A DNA stretch of 64,000 nucleotides from Cyanobacterium aponinum PCC 10605 (GCF_000317675.1 NC_019776.1:2108001-2172000); one strand, 5' to 3'; counted from the first letter of the stretch, positions 16,552 to 27,399 are shown. The notes: generated by a model not told the origin, from the sequence alone. Translations and numbers: made by a program.

Positions 16552-17142
16552 ATGTTGTCTCTGTTATCTTCTATGAGATTTAGTCAATGTTTAGGATTAG
16601 TTGTCTCTCTTACTGCTTTTCAACTTCCTAGCTACGCACAAACTAATATAAATTCTTCTTTAGTAGCTCAAAATGAAACAGTTACGGAGGAAGTAATTAT
16701 CGAAGAAAATACCGTTACCCCGATAAATCAAACGGAGAGTTTACTTAGCTTAGAAGGAGGACAAAGATTAATGCAGGAAGCAGAAGAAGCGATTAGTCAA
16801 GAAAATTATGACTTGGCGGCGACTAAATTACAACAAGCGAGAAGAATTTTTAACCAATTGTCCAATTTTTATCTACAATTAGCAGAAAGTTTTGCTGGTA
16901 TAGATAATCGCATCACAGAAGAGCAAAGGGCAGGTGCTTTAAAAACCGCTAGTTTTAGAGATGAATCAACTTATCAATTAGCTTTAGTACATAGGGCTCA
17001 AAATAAACCTGAATTAGCTGTACCTCTTTTAATTCAAATTATTCGTTCTCAAAACCCTAGTAGTGAATTAGGTAAAAAATCTTACCAACAATTATACGAA
17101 ATCGGTTTTGTGCAAACTCCCATTGAATCTCCCGATCAGTAA
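16552..17142 (+). CDS. Exported conserved cyanobacterial protein, helical repeat type
   Basis: The 196-residue protein has a cleavable signal peptide (hydrophobic to about residue 28, then SYAQ). A short acidic linker leads into helices that resemble TPR units: LMQEAEEAISQENYDLAATK and LVHRAQNKPELAVPLLIQII. I do not recognise a named family. It is likely periplasmic or thylakoid-lumenal and may act as a protein-protein adaptor. It stands alone, followed by repeat-rich spacer. Confidence 0.7.
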   Translation: MLSLLSSMRFSQCLGLVVSLTAFQLPSYAQTNINSSLVAQNETVTEEVIIEENTVTPINQTESLLSLEGGQRLMQEAEEAISQENYDLAATKLQQARRIFNQLSNFYLQLAESFAGIDNRITEEQRAGALKTASFRDESTYQLALVHRAQNKPELAVPLLIQIIRSQNPSSELGKKSYQQLYEIGFVQTPIESPDQ

Positions 17143-17708
17143 TTAGGGATTGATGAAAAAGTTGTGTCGCCGAGGGTAGGTGTCAGGTTTCAGGTGGCAG
17201 GTTTAAAGTATAGTCCTTAGAAATCAAAGACTTTATTTAGCATAGTTATTATTTTTCAATGGCTGACTTGTATCAAAAATATTTGACTAGATAGGCAAAA
17301 AATCCTTTATTTTTACGGAAAATTTGGGTTTTAGAGGCTTTTTTTAGTTAGTGATGGCTCAAAACTCTTGATTTTGATGGGCTTATGACTCCCAATAGTA
17401 AACTCTAATTAGAAAAAAGATCAGGGAAAAAAAATTTATTGACAAAAATTTTGGTTAATAGATAAAGGACAATAGATAGTAAAAGTATTTATTAATACCA
17501 ATAAATTTATGTTAGTACTAAAAAACTAAAACTCAAAAAAAGTAAAAATCAATGTTTATATTATTAAAGTCAATTTAGTTACTTTTTGCTCTTGTTTTTC
17601 TCATTATTTCATTTTTTATAATACTGCTTTTGAAGTAAATCTCATATTGAGATATGATAAAAATAACTATTATTTAAGCATCAAAAAATATTACCAAGCT
17701 AAAAAAAT
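17143..17708. other. Intergenic region before bolA
   Basis: These 566 bases contain no gene-like ORF. They hold a heptamer array (17178-17203) and very AT-rich DNA with a TTGACA at about 17440 that could belong to a bolA promoter. No recognisable riboswitch was seen. Confidence 0.5.
17178..17203 (+). repeat. Heptanucleotide tandem array
   Basis: Units AGGTGTC, AGGTTTC and AGGTGGC repeat head to tail, the same family as the other arrays in the window. Confidence 0.65.
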
Positions 17709-17963
17709 ATGGTCAGTTTGGAACAGGTTAAAAAAACTATTCAGCAAGAAATTCCAGACGCTGAGGTAGTAATTAAGGATTTGACGGGAGGAGGAGATCA
17801 CTTAGAAGCGATCGTTGTTTCCTCCCAATTTGAGGGTAAAACCAAAGTTAAACAACATCAACTGGTTTATTCCGCCCTTCAAGCGGAGTTACAATCAGAA
17901 GCGATTCACGCTTTGGCTTTAAAAACCTATACCCCTTCTACTTGGTCTGGTTTAAAGAGTTAA
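17709..17963 (+). CDS. bolA: BolA family protein
   Basis: The 84-residue protein has the BolA fold: [20 protein letters not shown], the strand-loop [20 protein letters not shown] with the invariant His near the start, [12 protein letters not shown] and [10 protein letters not shown]. BolA proteins form [2Fe-2S]-bridged complexes with CGFS glutaredoxins in iron and redox sensing. The gene is followed 88 bp later by exactly such a glutaredoxin, read the same way, which supports a functional pair. Confidence 0.94.
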   Translation: MVSLEQVKKTIQQEIPDAEVVIKDLTGGGDHLEAIVVSSQFEGKTKVKQHQLVYSALQAELQSEAIHALALKTYTPSTWSGLKS

Positions 17964-18050
17964 TCTTAAATCCTGAATATATCAGAGATAATTTTGAACC
18001 TGTAATTCTTAATTTTTTGTATTTATTGTTTTTTATCTTATTGAAGACTT

Positions 18051-18374
18051 ATGACTCCTGAATTAAAACAACGTATTGAAGATATTCTTAAGAGCGATCG
18101 CATCGTGGTATTTATGAAAGGCACAAAATTAATGCCCCAATGTGGTTTTTCTAATAATGTCGTCCAAATATTAAATACTATCGGTGTTCCTTTTCAAACA
18201 TTTGATGTATTATCTGATTATGATATTCGTCAGGGAATTAAAGAATATTCCAATTGGCCTACCATACCCCAAGTATATGTTAATGGTGAATTTATCGGCG
18301 GTAGTGACATCATGATTGAAATGTATCAAACTGGTGAACTACAGCAAATGATTGAAGTTGCTTTAGCATCATAG
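18051..18374 (+). CDS. grxD: Monothiol CGFS glutaredoxin (Grx4 type)
   Basis: The 107-residue protein has the diagnostic active site PQCGFSNN, preceded by VVFMKGTKLM. It is followed by the glutathione-binding WPTIPQVYVNG and GGSDIMIEMY blocks. CGFS glutaredoxins bind a [2Fe-2S] cluster and pass it to client proteins. The upstream bolA gene is its predicted partner. Confidence 0.95.
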   Translation: MTPELKQRIEDILKSDRIVVFMKGTKLMPQCGFSNNVVQILNTIGVPFQTFDVLSDYDIRQGIKEYSNWPTIPQVYVNGEFIGGSDIMIEMYQTGELQQMIEVALAS

Positions 18375-18591
18375 ATAATCAGTAATTAGTAATTAAGACA
18401 AGACAACAGGGAAACCCCTCTGTGTCTCCCCTTTTTAGGGGAGAAGGGTAATGGATAATGGTGAATAGTTTATATTTATAGTTGACAATAAATAATAAAA
18501 AACACCTGAAACCTGAAAACTCTTTCCGAACTCCAAACCCCGAACTCCAAACTTCTAACCCCCTCTCATACTCAAATAAATCGTTTATGTG

Positions 18592-20304
18592 ATGTCTATT
18601 AATGAGTCTCAATCCTCAATCAATGTCATTTTATTAGATGAAGATCCTATTTTTTCTTTAGGGTTAAAAGAGATTTGTAAAGATGAGATTTATCAAGACA
18701 TTAATATTATCGCTACAGGAAAATTAAAAGATATTTTTTCTCTGATCAAAAATTATAATTGTGATTTAGTTGCCGTCGCTCTTGATTGGGAAAAGTATCC
18801 AGATAGGGTAAAAAAATTTTTCCAAGATTTATCTTTATTGGTTAAAGAATATCCAGAGTTAAATATCTTATTAATGGTTAATCCGAGAGGATTAATTTAT
18901 GATTTAACTTCCCTTTCTATTGTTAAAGGATATTGTTATAAAAATATTGAAATTGATGAGCTAATTAAAATTATTCGAATTTGTGCGAAGGGAGAACAAT
19001 ATTTAACTCAAAATCAGAGCTTATCAAGCAATCAAAATAATTTCAATAGTTGGTTAGCCCTTCAATGTCAGGGAGGAATCAAAGAAATTGAGAGACAAAT
19101 AAAAGAAATTAATAATCACACAAAAACTCATCAATTATCCCCCGCAGATGTGATTTATTGGCATGGTAGAAAAAGAGAATTAAAATTAGCAAAATGGTTG
19201 ATTAATCGTTTTCTGTCAGAGAGCGATCGCACTTTATTAAATTTTCAACTAAATTTTAATCAAATATCAAATTCAAACGGTGATGACAATACTAATAGAG
19301 TAAAAAAGCAAGATAAAAATAAGGCTAAAACAGAAAAATCCAATGCTATTATTCTGGTTAATCAACCTGAAAATGTCTATGATTTAACCCTGTTAAAAAT
19401 TCAGAAAAACCTGACAAATTATACAAAAAAAATTCAAGCAACAGACATATTAATCAATAGTAAACAAAAAGAATTACTGATTATTATTTTACAAGAATGG
19501 GAAGAATTAATATTAGAAACAGAGAAATTACAACTCAATAGGGAAGAACTGGAAAAAAGAGTTGAAACCTTTATTAAAGAATTATGGCAAAACTCAACTC
19601 TCAAATTTTTACAAAGATACTTACCCTCATCCATAGAAAATGAATCCAAACAAAATTTAGAATTAGTTAATTTAATTATTAATCAGGGAGAGAAATTAGG
19701 AACCAATGAGTTAATAAAAATTCCTTTTATTCAAGACTTTCTTATATATGAAATAGAAAAAAAAGAAATTACCATTGATAATTTTACTTACTCTTATGGA
19801 AATGAAAATAGCCTAGAAATAGAAGAAATTATTTTACAAAATACCATCTTAAATATCGCTAACTTTACTGTAGAATTCATCCTTAACAATTTTGCTGATA
19901 ACTCTATTCTTAAACATAATATTTTCCAACCAGAATTAAAATCTTCCCGTAAAGTAGCAATGTTTCGCAATAATTTAGTTTGGAAATATCGCCGAGAAAA
20001 ATACTGGCAAAATCCAAAAAATATATTTGAAGACCAATACGAAATGTTAAGATTGACCTATGAGGGAATAGTCTGTTGTCAGATTACTCATCCCCGTTAT
20101 CAAGAACTAAATACCATCAAGGGAATACCATGGGGTGTTACTATTTTAATTGAATTAAGAGATAGTCTCGCTAAAGGAGTCAAATCTCTAGGGGATAGCT
20201 TAGGCAAGTTGCTGGTTTATTTGCTTACAGAAGTAGTCGGCAAGGGTATTGGTTTAATCGGCAAAGGCATTCTTCAGGGAATAGGAAGTAGAATGAAAAA
20301 TTAA
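18592..20304 (+). CDS. DUF3685-type protein with N-terminal receiver-like domain
   Basis: The 570-residue protein opens with a response-regulator-like fold. It has the acidic pair in VILLDEDPIFSLGL, a candidate phospho-acceptor Asp in LVAVALDWEK and a Lys in GYCYKN near residue 120. The C-terminal half ends in WGVTILIELRDSLAKGVKSL plus Gly-rich amphipathic helices, as I recall for DUF3685, a family shared by cyanobacteria and plastids. No output DNA-binding domain is visible. The ATG at 18592 is used; a GTG lies one codon earlier. Function unknown. Confidence 0.75.
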   Translation: MSINESQSSINVILLDEDPIFSLGLKEICKDEIYQDINIIATGKLKDIFSLIKNYNCDLVAVALDWEKYPDRVKKFFQDLSLLVKEYPELNILLMVNPRGLIYDLTSLSIVKGYCYKNIEIDELIKIIRICAKGEQYLTQNQSLSSNQNNFNSWLALQCQGGIKEIERQIKEINNHTKTHQLSPADVIYWHGRKRELKLAKWLINRFLSESDRTLLNFQLNFNQISNSNGDDNTNRVKKQDKNKAKTEKSNAIILVNQPENVYDLTLLKIQKNLTNYTKKIQATDILINSKQKELLIIILQEWEELILETEKLQLNREELEKRVETFIKELWQNSTLKFLQRYLPSSIENESKQNLELVNLIINQGEKLGTNELIKIPFIQDFLIYEIEKKEITIDNFTYSYGNENSLEIEEIILQNTILNIANFTVEFILNNFADNSILKHNIFQPELKSSRKVAMFRNNLVWKYRREKYWQNPKNIFEDQYEMLRLTYEGIVCCQITHPRYQELNTIKGIPWGVTILIELRDSLAKGVKSLGDSLGKLLVYLLTEVVGKGIGLIGKGILQGIGSRMKN

Positions 20305-20352
20305 GAACCATTTGCCATTATTCTCATAATTATTTTTCAGGAATCATTAATA

Positions 20353-22224
20353 ATGAGTATTTTTAAATTAGAGCGTCGTCAAAAAAGTAAGAGAAATAAA
20401 ATAGTTAATTTAATTGCTAGTAGTTTAGTCTTGATGCAAACTTTCATGGTGGGAAGTTCTGCTTTTGCTCAACAAAATAAAACTCAACAGTTTAGCTATA
20501 GTGATTTACTTCGCAGTATTGAAACAGGAGAAGTACAGAGAATAGTTATTGATCCCACTACGAATATAGCTAGTGTTTATTTAAAAAATGGTGATCAAAA
20601 ATCCCCAGAAAGAGTTGATTTATTCAATCAAAATCCAGAATTAATTGCCAAAATTAGAGAAAAAGGCATTGATTTTGTGGTTGAGTCAGGTTCTGCTAGT
20701 AGCACTCAAGTTATTAATACAATCCAAGTAGCTATCCTTTTCATGCTCATTGTTGGCTTATTTTTGTTAATCAAACGCTCGGCTAGTAGTGCCGCCGGGG
20801 CAATGAATTTTGGTAAGTCACGGGCAAGGTTTCAAATGGAATCAGCAACGGGTATTGAATTTAAAGATGTAGCAGGAATAGAAGAAGCGAAAGAAGAATT
20901 ACAAGAGGTAGTTACGTTTCTCAAAAGTCCTGATAAATTCACAGCTATCGGGGCTAGAATTCCTAGGGGTGTATTATTAATAGGACCTCCCGGTACAGGG
21001 AAAACTCTTTTAGCAAAAGCGATCGCAGGTGAAGCACAAGTTCCCTTTTTCAGTATTTCTGGCTCTGAGTTTGTAGAAATGTTTGTGGGGGTTGGGGCTT
21101 CCCGTGTCCGTGATTTGTTCCGTAAAGCCAAAGAAAATGCTCCCTGTCTAATTTTTATTGATGAAATTGACGCAGTGGGCAGACAAAGAGGTAGTGGTAT
21201 CGGTGGTGGTAATGATGAAAGAGAGCAAACCCTTAACCAGCTTTTAACTGAAATGGACGGTTTTGAGGGAAATACAGGAATTATCGTCATCGCCGCTACT
21301 AACCGCCCAGATGTCTTAGACAGTGCCTTATTACGCCCCGGAAGATTCGATCGCCAAGTTATGGTAGATTATCCTGATTTAGAAGGCAGACTAGCCATCC
21401 TTGAAGTTCATGCCGCCAATAAAAAAATTGACCCCGAAGTTTCTCTTAAAACCATTTCTCAACGCACTCCCGGGTTTTCAGGAGCAGATTTAGCAAACTT
21501 ACTCAACGAGGCGGCAATTCTTACCGCTAGACGCAGAAAAGAAGCGATTACCATGGAGGAAATTGATTTAGCCATTGACAGGGTAATTGCGGGAATGGAA
21601 GGCACTCCCCTTGTAGATAGTAAAAGTAAAAGACTAATTGCTTATCATGAAATTGGTCATGCGATCGTTGGAACATTAACAAAAGGGCATGATCCTGTTG
21701 AAAAAGTTACCTTAGTACCCCGGGGACAAGCAAAAGGTTTAACATGGTTTACCCCAGAAGAAGACCAAGGATTAGTTTCTAAAACCCAATTATTTGCCCG
21801 TGTCACTGGCTTGTTAGGAGGTAGAGCCGCAGAAGACGTTATTTTCGGTAATGATGAAGTAACCACAGGGGCGGGAAATGACATTGAAAAAGTAACTTAT
21901 TTAACCCGTCAGATGGTGACAAAATTTGGGATGTCCGACTTAGGTTTATTCGCTTTGGAAGAAAATGATCAACCCGTTTTCCTTGGAAATGACCCCATGA
22001 GTCGCTCTGAATATTCTCAGGAAATAGCCGCAAAAATTGACTCTCAAATTCGCTTTATGGTTACTCAATGCTATGAAAATGCAAAAGCTATTATCCGAGA
22101 AAATAGACCTTTAATAGATTCTTTAGTTGATTTGTTGATTGAAAAAGAAACTATAGACGGAGATGCTTTTCGTAAAATAGTTAATGATTATCAAGAGGCA
22201 AAAAAACCAGTGTTAGTTAAATAA
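20353..22224 (+). CDS. ftsH: ATP-dependent zinc metalloprotease FtsH
   Basis: This 623-residue membrane AAA protease has a first membrane/signal segment (about 19-40), a lumen-side domain and a second membrane segment (about 118-137, [15 protein letters not shown]). Walker A GPPGTGKT, Walker [10 protein letters not shown], the second region of homology [20 protein letters not shown] and the zinc motif HEIGH follow. Cyanobacteria carry four FtsH proteins, and members of this type degrade damaged D1 during photosystem II repair. Which paralogue this is cannot be fixed here, though [13 protein letters not shown] resembles the FtsH2/FtsH4 branch. Confidence 0.95.
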   Translation: MSIFKLERRQKSKRNKIVNLIASSLVLMQTFMVGSSAFAQQNKTQQFSYSDLLRSIETGEVQRIVIDPTTNIASVYLKNGDQKSPERVDLFNQNPELIAKIREKGIDFVVESGSASSTQVINTIQVAILFMLIVGLFLLIKRSASSAAGAMNFGKSRARFQMESATGIEFKDVAGIEEAKEELQEVVTFLKSPDKFTAIGARIPRGVLLIGPPGTGKTLLAKAIAGEAQVPFFSISGSEFVEMFVGVGASRVRDLFRKAKENAPCLIFIDEIDAVGRQRGSGIGGGNDEREQTLNQLLTEMDGFEGNTGIIVIAATNRPDVLDSALLRPGRFDRQVMVDYPDLEGRLAILEVHAANKKIDPEVSLKTISQRTPGFSGADLANLLNEAAILTARRRKEAITMEEIDLAIDRVIAGMEGTPLVDSKSKRLIAYHEIGHAIVGTLTKGHDPVEKVTLVPRGQAKGLTWFTPEEDQGLVSKTQLFARVTGLLGGRAAEDVIFGNDEVTTGAGNDIEKVTYLTRQMVTKFGMSDLGLFALEENDQPVFLGNDPMSRSEYSQEIAAKIDSQIRFMVTQCYENAKAIIRENRPLIDSLVDLLIEKETIDGDAFRKIVNDYQEAKKPVLVK

Positions 22225-22552
22225 ACTTATATCGTTGGGTAATTGGAAAGTTAAGGTTTTGGGGGTTCAGGGTTCGGAGAATTTGGAAAGAGGTTTTAGG
22301 TGGCGGATATTGGGGGAATGGGGGGATGAGGGGAGAGGGAGATAAGGTGTCAGGTGTCAGGTTTCAGGTTTCAGGTTTTAGAAGAAAGTAATGAGTGTTC
22401 AGAGTTTTTAATTCTTAATTCTTAATTATCAACTATTCACTATTCACTAATTGCCTTGTCTTAATTACTAATTCCCAATTCCAAATTGTTAACTGCCTGT
22501 TATGCTATTTTGTTAATTATTCAGAAACATTAGCTGTCTAAATTTAAGTGTA
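22225..22552. other. Spacer between ftsH and chlG
   Basis: These 328 bases have no ORF. They consist of G-rich filler, a heptamer array (22345-22378) and AT-rich filler of the AATTCTTAATTATCAAC type that recurs in other spacers of this window. Confidence 0.55.
22345..22378 (+). repeat. Heptanucleotide tandem array
   Basis: About five head-to-tail units (AGGTGTC twice, then AGGTTTC twice, then AGGTTTT). This is one of the cleanest arrays in the window. Confidence 0.75.
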
Positions 22553-23551
22553 ATGACTAATACAGAAGATAAAGACTATACAAAAGTAGAGTTAGATCGA
22601 GAGGATAAAGGATCTAAAGCCCGTCAACTACTAGGAATGAAAGGGGCTTCTCAAGCAAAAAGTATTTGGCAAATTAGGCTTCAGTTAATGAAACCGATCA
22701 CGTGGATTCCTCTGATTTGGGGTGTTGTCTGTGGTGCGGCTTCTTCAGGGGGTTATGTGTGGGGATTTGAGGATTTTATGATGGCTTTAACTTGTATGTT
22801 AATGTCTGGACCCCTTTTAGCTGGTTATACTCAAACTATTAACGATTTTTATGATCGTGACATTGACGCTATTAACGAGCCTTATCGCCCTATCCCTTCT
22901 GGAGCTATTTCTGTCCCCCAAGTGGTAGCTCAAATTTTAATTTTATTGTTTGCAGGAATTGGGGTTGCCTACGGTTTGGATGTGTGGGCAGGTCATGAAT
23001 TTCCTATTCTTACTTGTTTAGCAATAGGTGGTTCTTTTATTTCTTATATTTATTCTGCTCCGCCATTGAAATTAAAACAAAATGGTTGGCTGGGTAATTA
23101 TGCTTTAGGTTCAAGTTATATTGCTTTACCTTGGTGGGCAGGTCATGCTTTATTCGGAGAGTTAAACTGGACTGTTGTTATTCTTACTTTAGTTTACAGT
23201 ATGGCAGGTTTAGGTATTGCCGTTGTTAATGATTTCAAAAGCGTGGAGGGCGATCGCACTTTAGGTTTAAAATCATTACCTGTTATGTTTGGGGTAACTA
23301 CTGCCGCTTGGATTTGTGTAATTATGATTGATGTGTTTCAGATTGCCATGGGGGGATATTTAATTTATCTAGGTCAAAATCTTTACGCTACTATACTATT
23401 ACTCCTAGTTATTCCCCAAATCACCTTCCAAGATATGTATTTTTTGCGTGATCCCTTAAAAAATGATGTTAAATATCAAGCCAGCGCTCAACCTTTCCTT
23501 GTTTTAGGAATGTTGGTTATGGGATTGGCGTTAGGACATTCTACTATTTAG
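22553..23551 (+). CDS. chlG: Chlorophyll a synthase
   Basis: The 332-residue integral membrane UbiA-type prenyltransferase attaches the phytyl/geranylgeranyl tail to chlorophyllide. The first Asp-rich motif is NDFYDRDIDAINEPYRPIPS; the second (VNDFKSVEGDRTLGLKSLP) lies near residue 225. About eight membrane helices are visible. The unusual N-terminal 35 residues are soluble and charged, as in other cyanobacterial ChlG. ChlP, which supplies the phytyl donor, is encoded at 31412-32635. Confidence 0.97.
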   Translation: MTNTEDKDYTKVELDREDKGSKARQLLGMKGASQAKSIWQIRLQLMKPITWIPLIWGVVCGAASSGGYVWGFEDFMMALTCMLMSGPLLAGYTQTINDFYDRDIDAINEPYRPIPSGAISVPQVVAQILILLFAGIGVAYGLDVWAGHEFPILTCLAIGGSFISYIYSAPPLKLKQNGWLGNYALGSSYIALPWWAGHALFGELNWTVVILTLVYSMAGLGIAVVNDFKSVEGDRTLGLKSLPVMFGVTTAAWICVIMIDVFQIAMGGYLIYLGQNLYATILLLLVIPQITFQDMYFLRDPLKNDVKYQASAQPFLVLGMLVMGLALGHSTI

Positions 23552-23643
23552 TTAGGATTCCGGAGTTTGGGGTATTTTAGGTATTGGGATATTGGGGAGA
23601 AGCTAATTAATTTTTCATTCTTCATTATCAATCCTTTATCATC

Positions 23644-25812
23644 ATGGCAACATCCTTCTCTCAATGGTTAAATCAAAAATCATGGCGAAAAACCAGTTTT
23701 GCTGTGATTAGTGCTTCGGTTATTGCTAGTACATTAACAGTAATTCTTAAACAAGGGGGAGGATTTGAATATTTTGATTTAGGAACATATGACAAACTTA
23801 TTAGATTACGTTTAGCTGAAAAAGAAGATAATCGCATACTGACAGTATTAATAACGGAAGACGATATTCAAGCAGAAGGAAAATGGCCGATTAGTGACGC
23901 TACTTTAGCTAAAAGCCTCAATAATCTTTCACAACATAATCCCTATGGTATTGGTATTGATTTATATCGTGATTTGCCTGTTGAGCCGGGAGCAGAAAAG
24001 TTAAAAAATATTTTTAGTGTTAGTAACAATATTTCTGCGGTTTGTAAGTTAGAATCGCAAAATCAACCTGCGGTGTCTCCTCCTTCAACTATTGCTATGG
24101 ACTTAGTCGGTTTTGCAGATATAGTGATAGATGGTGATGGAGTAGTAAGGCGTAATTTATTTTATGTTGATCCTCAAGAAAGTAGATGCCCCACTCCTTA
24201 CTCTCTGGGGTTACAAATGGCATTGAGTTATTTAATGGCGGAGGGAATTGAGCCAGAAATCACCGAAGACGGTTTATTAAAATTAGGTAAAACAACCCTT
24301 AAACCCCTTAATCAGACTATTGGAGCTTACCAAAATATTGATGCGAATGGTTATCAAATTATGATTGACTATCGCCGAGGAGATAAGCCCACTCCCACGG
24401 TAACTTTAAATGAGGTTTTGCAAGGGAATGTTAGCCCCGAATTAATTACTAACAAAATTATTTTCATGGGTGTTTCTGCACCTAGTTTGAAAGATACTTT
24501 TTATACCCCCTTCAGTCGTCAAGGTGAGGATGTGGTGTTAATGCCGGGGGTAACTCTTCATAGTTATATGGCTAGTCAAATTTTAACTTCTGCCATTGAC
24601 GGGCAACCTTTAATCTGGAGTTGGCAAGAGTGGCAAGAAATTCTCTGGATTTATTTTTGGGGTTTGATAGGTAGTTGTTCTATTCTGTTTCTTTCTCGCC
24701 CTTTAGTGATGATTTTAGGGCAAGGTGTTGCCATTGTGATTATTGTTGGTAGTGCCGTTATTATTTCTTTTTGGGGGGGATGGATTCCCATTATTTCTCC
24801 TCTATTTGCTTTTTTTGGAGGTGCGATCGCACTTGTTAGTTATAATGCTTATCAGGCAAAACAAGAACAATTAACCATTCAAAAACAAGTAGCAGACCAA
24901 GAAAAATCCATCGCTATGCTACAAATGTTATTGGAGAATCGATCGCAAATTACCGATGCTCCTTCAATCATCAACTATGAGCAAGGCTCTTTAATTGTTA
25001 ATCGCTATGAAATTGTCAAAGCCCTAGGGAAAGGTAGTTTCGGCAGTACCTATTTATCGAGAGACTTACAACGCCCCGGTAAACCCTACTGTGTCGTTAA
25101 AAGGTTAACACCCTCTTCAAAAGAGCCAAAATTTTTAAAAATTGTTCAACGTTTGTTCAGAACGGAAGCTAAAATTTTAGAAAAAGTTGGTACTCATGAA
25201 AAAATACCTCAACTACTAGCATATATAGAAGAAAATAATGAGTTTTTCTTGATTCAAGAATATATTGAAGGAAAAACCATTATGAGAGAAATAAGAGAAA
25301 AAGGAAAATATAGAGAAAAAGATGTTTTAATTCTTATAGAAGAAATCATGTCAATTCTGACTTTTATTCAAGAATATAATTTAATTCACAGAGACATAAA
25401 ACCCGATAATATTATTCGTCGCAACACCAATAATTCTATTGTTTTGATTGACTTTGGAGCGGTTAAGCAAATATCTCGTAAAAGCGACCAGAAAACCGTT
25501 ATCATTGGCAATGAAGGCTATGCCGCTCCCGAACAATTAGCAGGACAACCTTGTCTCGGTAGTGATATTTACGCCACGGGAATGTTAGCAATTCACTGCC
25601 TAACAGGTAATTTTCCTAATAAACTACCCAGAGACGATAAAACAGGGGAAATTATTTGGAATAGTCAAGAATATGTCAGCCGCCCAACTGCTAGTATAAT
25701 CAAAAAAATGACTCGTTATCACTTCAGCGATCGCTATCAAAATGCAGAAGAAGTAATGAAAGACTTGCGTAAGTTTAGACAGAAAATAAGAAATAAAGAA
25801 ACTAATAATTGA
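23644..25812 (+). CDS. CHASE2-domain serine/threonine protein kinase
   Basis: In this 722-residue membrane kinase a first membrane helix (about 17-36) leads into an extracytoplasmic CHASE2 sensor (about 40-315). Three closely spaced membrane helices follow (about 330-400). The cytoplasmic kinase domain starts near 455. The glycine loop is LGKGSFGSTY, the ATP-binding Lys lies in CVVKRL, and the catalytic loop is IHRDIKPDNI. IDFGAVK and YAAPEQ complete the set, so all active-site residues are present. Cyanobacterial STKs of this layout are thought to sense periplasmic signals; the ligand is unknown. Confidence 0.94.
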   Translation: MATSFSQWLNQKSWRKTSFAVISASVIASTLTVILKQGGGFEYFDLGTYDKLIRLRLAEKEDNRILTVLITEDDIQAEGKWPISDATLAKSLNNLSQHNPYGIGIDLYRDLPVEPGAEKLKNIFSVSNNISAVCKLESQNQPAVSPPSTIAMDLVGFADIVIDGDGVVRRNLFYVDPQESRCPTPYSLGLQMALSYLMAEGIEPEITEDGLLKLGKTTLKPLNQTIGAYQNIDANGYQIMIDYRRGDKPTPTVTLNEVLQGNVSPELITNKIIFMGVSAPSLKDTFYTPFSRQGEDVVLMPGVTLHSYMASQILTSAIDGQPLIWSWQEWQEILWIYFWGLIGSCSILFLSRPLVMILGQGVAIVIIVGSAVIISFWGGWIPIISPLFAFFGGAIALVSYNAYQAKQEQLTIQKQVADQEKSIAMLQMLLENRSQITDAPSIINYEQGSLIVNRYEIVKALGKGSFGSTYLSRDLQRPGKPYCVVKRLTPSSKEPKFLKIVQRLFRTEAKILEKVGTHEKIPQLLAYIEENNEFFLIQEYIEGKTIMREIREKGKYREKDVLILIEEIMSILTFIQEYNLIHRDIKPDNIIRRNTNNSIVLIDFGAVKQISRKSDQKTVIIGNEGYAAPEQLAGQPCLGSDIYATGMLAIHCLTGNFPNKLPRDDKTGEIIWNSQEYVSRPTASIIKKMTRYHFSDRYQNAEEVMKDLRKFRQKIRNKETNN

Positions 25813-26532
25813 TAAATTAAGCAATATTATAAGCAAACATAATTATTATTAAATAATAGGTGTAAACAAAAACTAAATTTTGTCAACTTCAATAAATAAG
25901 ACAAAGCGTCTTTAAACGACAAAAATTCATAAAAACAATAACTTTAATTAACCTTTTAAGAAGATTTTTCGCTAATAATTTTCAATGAGTGTTTCTACCT
26001 TTTCCGTTTCTTAAATATTTTCCACATGGACTTTATTCTTTTTCAATTATATTTCTATCTGACTTTAATGAAAAAAGTGTTGAAAAATAAGGAGTTTAGA
26101 TCTATATAATCGACAAAATTTTTCCTGAAAAAATCATTAAATTTAGGAAAATGTATTTAAAATCAATTTAACCCCAGTTTATGTCAACTATAAACTCTAT
26201 TCCCTGTTCCCTATTCCCCTTTGCTAACCTTAACCGATAATTTTATATCAAGCTCAGATAATGTTAGGTCTAAAATCTAGTTAATATATCTAACACTAAA
26301 GTAAACATTACAAATTTATGATAATAATTTTTGATATTTATTTCCATACTATATTTATGATATATAATCAATATTTTAAAAAGATTTCACAAAAAGAGTA
26401 TATCCACTAAAATTTATTTTCTATTTTCGTCCACTTTTAACCATAAATATCTTGATTTTGGGATCATGAAAATAGTATGCTTATAATTAGTATTACTATT
26501 GACAAATTTTATTGAAGGACAATATTAAAGCT
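25813..26532. other. AT-rich region upstream of grpE
   Basis: These roughly 720 bases contain no convincing ORF. I saw no CIRCE-type inverted repeat (TTAGCACTC...GAGTGCTAA) ahead of grpE, and no other recognisable RNA or repeat. The promoter of the chaperone pair should lie at its right end, where TATAAT occurs near 26481. Confidence 0.5.
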
Positions 26533-27315
26533 ATGATGAGTGAAGCGGACAACTATCCTGAATTAGACAAAAAAACAGATATTGCCGATCATGAAACAAA
26601 CTCTTCCCCTTCCGAAGAAATAAATAACCAAGAATTAGAAGTTATGGACACAGATTTTGAACAGCAACCAGTTTCTGAAACTGTTGTAAACGATGAAGAA
26701 AACGCTGAACCTTCAAAAGCTGATACCACAGAACCACAGACTGAAAATAATGAATTAAATAGTGTTGTTGAATCCTTACAAAAAGAAATAGAATCTCTAA
26801 AACAAGAACTAGAACTAAAAGAAGAGCAGGTAAAAAGTGCTACCAGTCAGTTTATGCGCCTGACTGCCGATTTTGATAATTTCCGTCGTCGTACCAGTAG
26901 AGAAAAAGAAGAATTAGAATCTCAAGTCAAGAAAAAAATCATTAATGAAATTTTACCAGCCGTAGATAACTTTGAGAGAGCTAGAAGTCAAATTAAACCT
27001 GCCAATGAAGGAGAAATGACTATTCATAAAAGTTATCAGGGAGTATATAAAATTTTAGTCGAAGGTTTAAAAAAAGTTGGTGTATCAGCAATGCGTCCAG
27101 AAAATCAACCTTTCGATCCAAATTTCCATGAAGCAATGCTCAGAGAACCCACAAATGAATATCCTGAAGGTACTGTCATAGAGCAGTTGGTGAGAGGTTA
27201 TATGATTGATGACCAAGTATTGCGCTACGCTATGGTAAAAGTAGCTATGCCGGGGGAAAATGAATCTGAAAATACCGATTCAGAATCGGAAACCCCAGAA
27301 AATAGTCAAGAATAG
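26533..27315 (+). CDS. grpE: Nucleotide exchange factor GrpE
   Basis: The roughly 260-residue protein has an acidic low-complexity N-terminus and a long coiled coil (about 70-130). The GrpE core follows: [31 protein letters not shown] and the C-terminal beta domain (NPNFHEAML-like [26 protein letters not shown]). GrpE releases ADP from DnaK. The ATG at 26533 (or 26536) is preferred over the upstream TTG at 26512 because AAGGA precedes it. dnaK follows after 84 bp. Confidence 0.95.
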   Translation: MMSEADNYPELDKKTDIADHETNSSPSEEINNQELEVMDTDFEQQPVSETVVNDEENAEPSKADTTEPQTENNELNSVVESLQKEIESLKQELELKEEQVKSATSQFMRLTADFDNFRRRTSREKEELESQVKKKIINEILPAVDNFERARSQIKPANEGEMTIHKSYQGVYKILVEGLKKVGVSAMRPENQPFDPNFHEAMLREPTNEYPEGTVIEQLVRGYMIDDQVLRYAMVKVAMPGENESENTDSESETPENSQE

Positions 27316-27399
27316 TCAAGAAATTGTTTAAATCATCAAAGGTTCTGACTATAATTAAATTACAATAACTCAAATGTAACACCGCCATCACTATTAACT

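Noticed and set aside
17440-17470. Strong promoter with TTGACA
   Set aside because: No -10 box at proper spacing was found; the match is expected by chance in such AT-rich DNA.
20832-22033. Three minus-strand frames opposite ftsH (20832-21290, 21657-21884, 21839-22033)
   Set aside because: They lie entirely within the strongly conserved FtsH coding region and have biased, Pro/Ser-rich shadow composition.
22345-22378. CRISPR array
   Set aside because: The units are 7 bp and tandem without spacers; no cas gene is present.
25813-26532. CIRCE operator for the grpE-dnaK pair
   Set aside because: The inverted repeat TTAGCACTC-N9-GAGTGCTAA was searched for and is not present.
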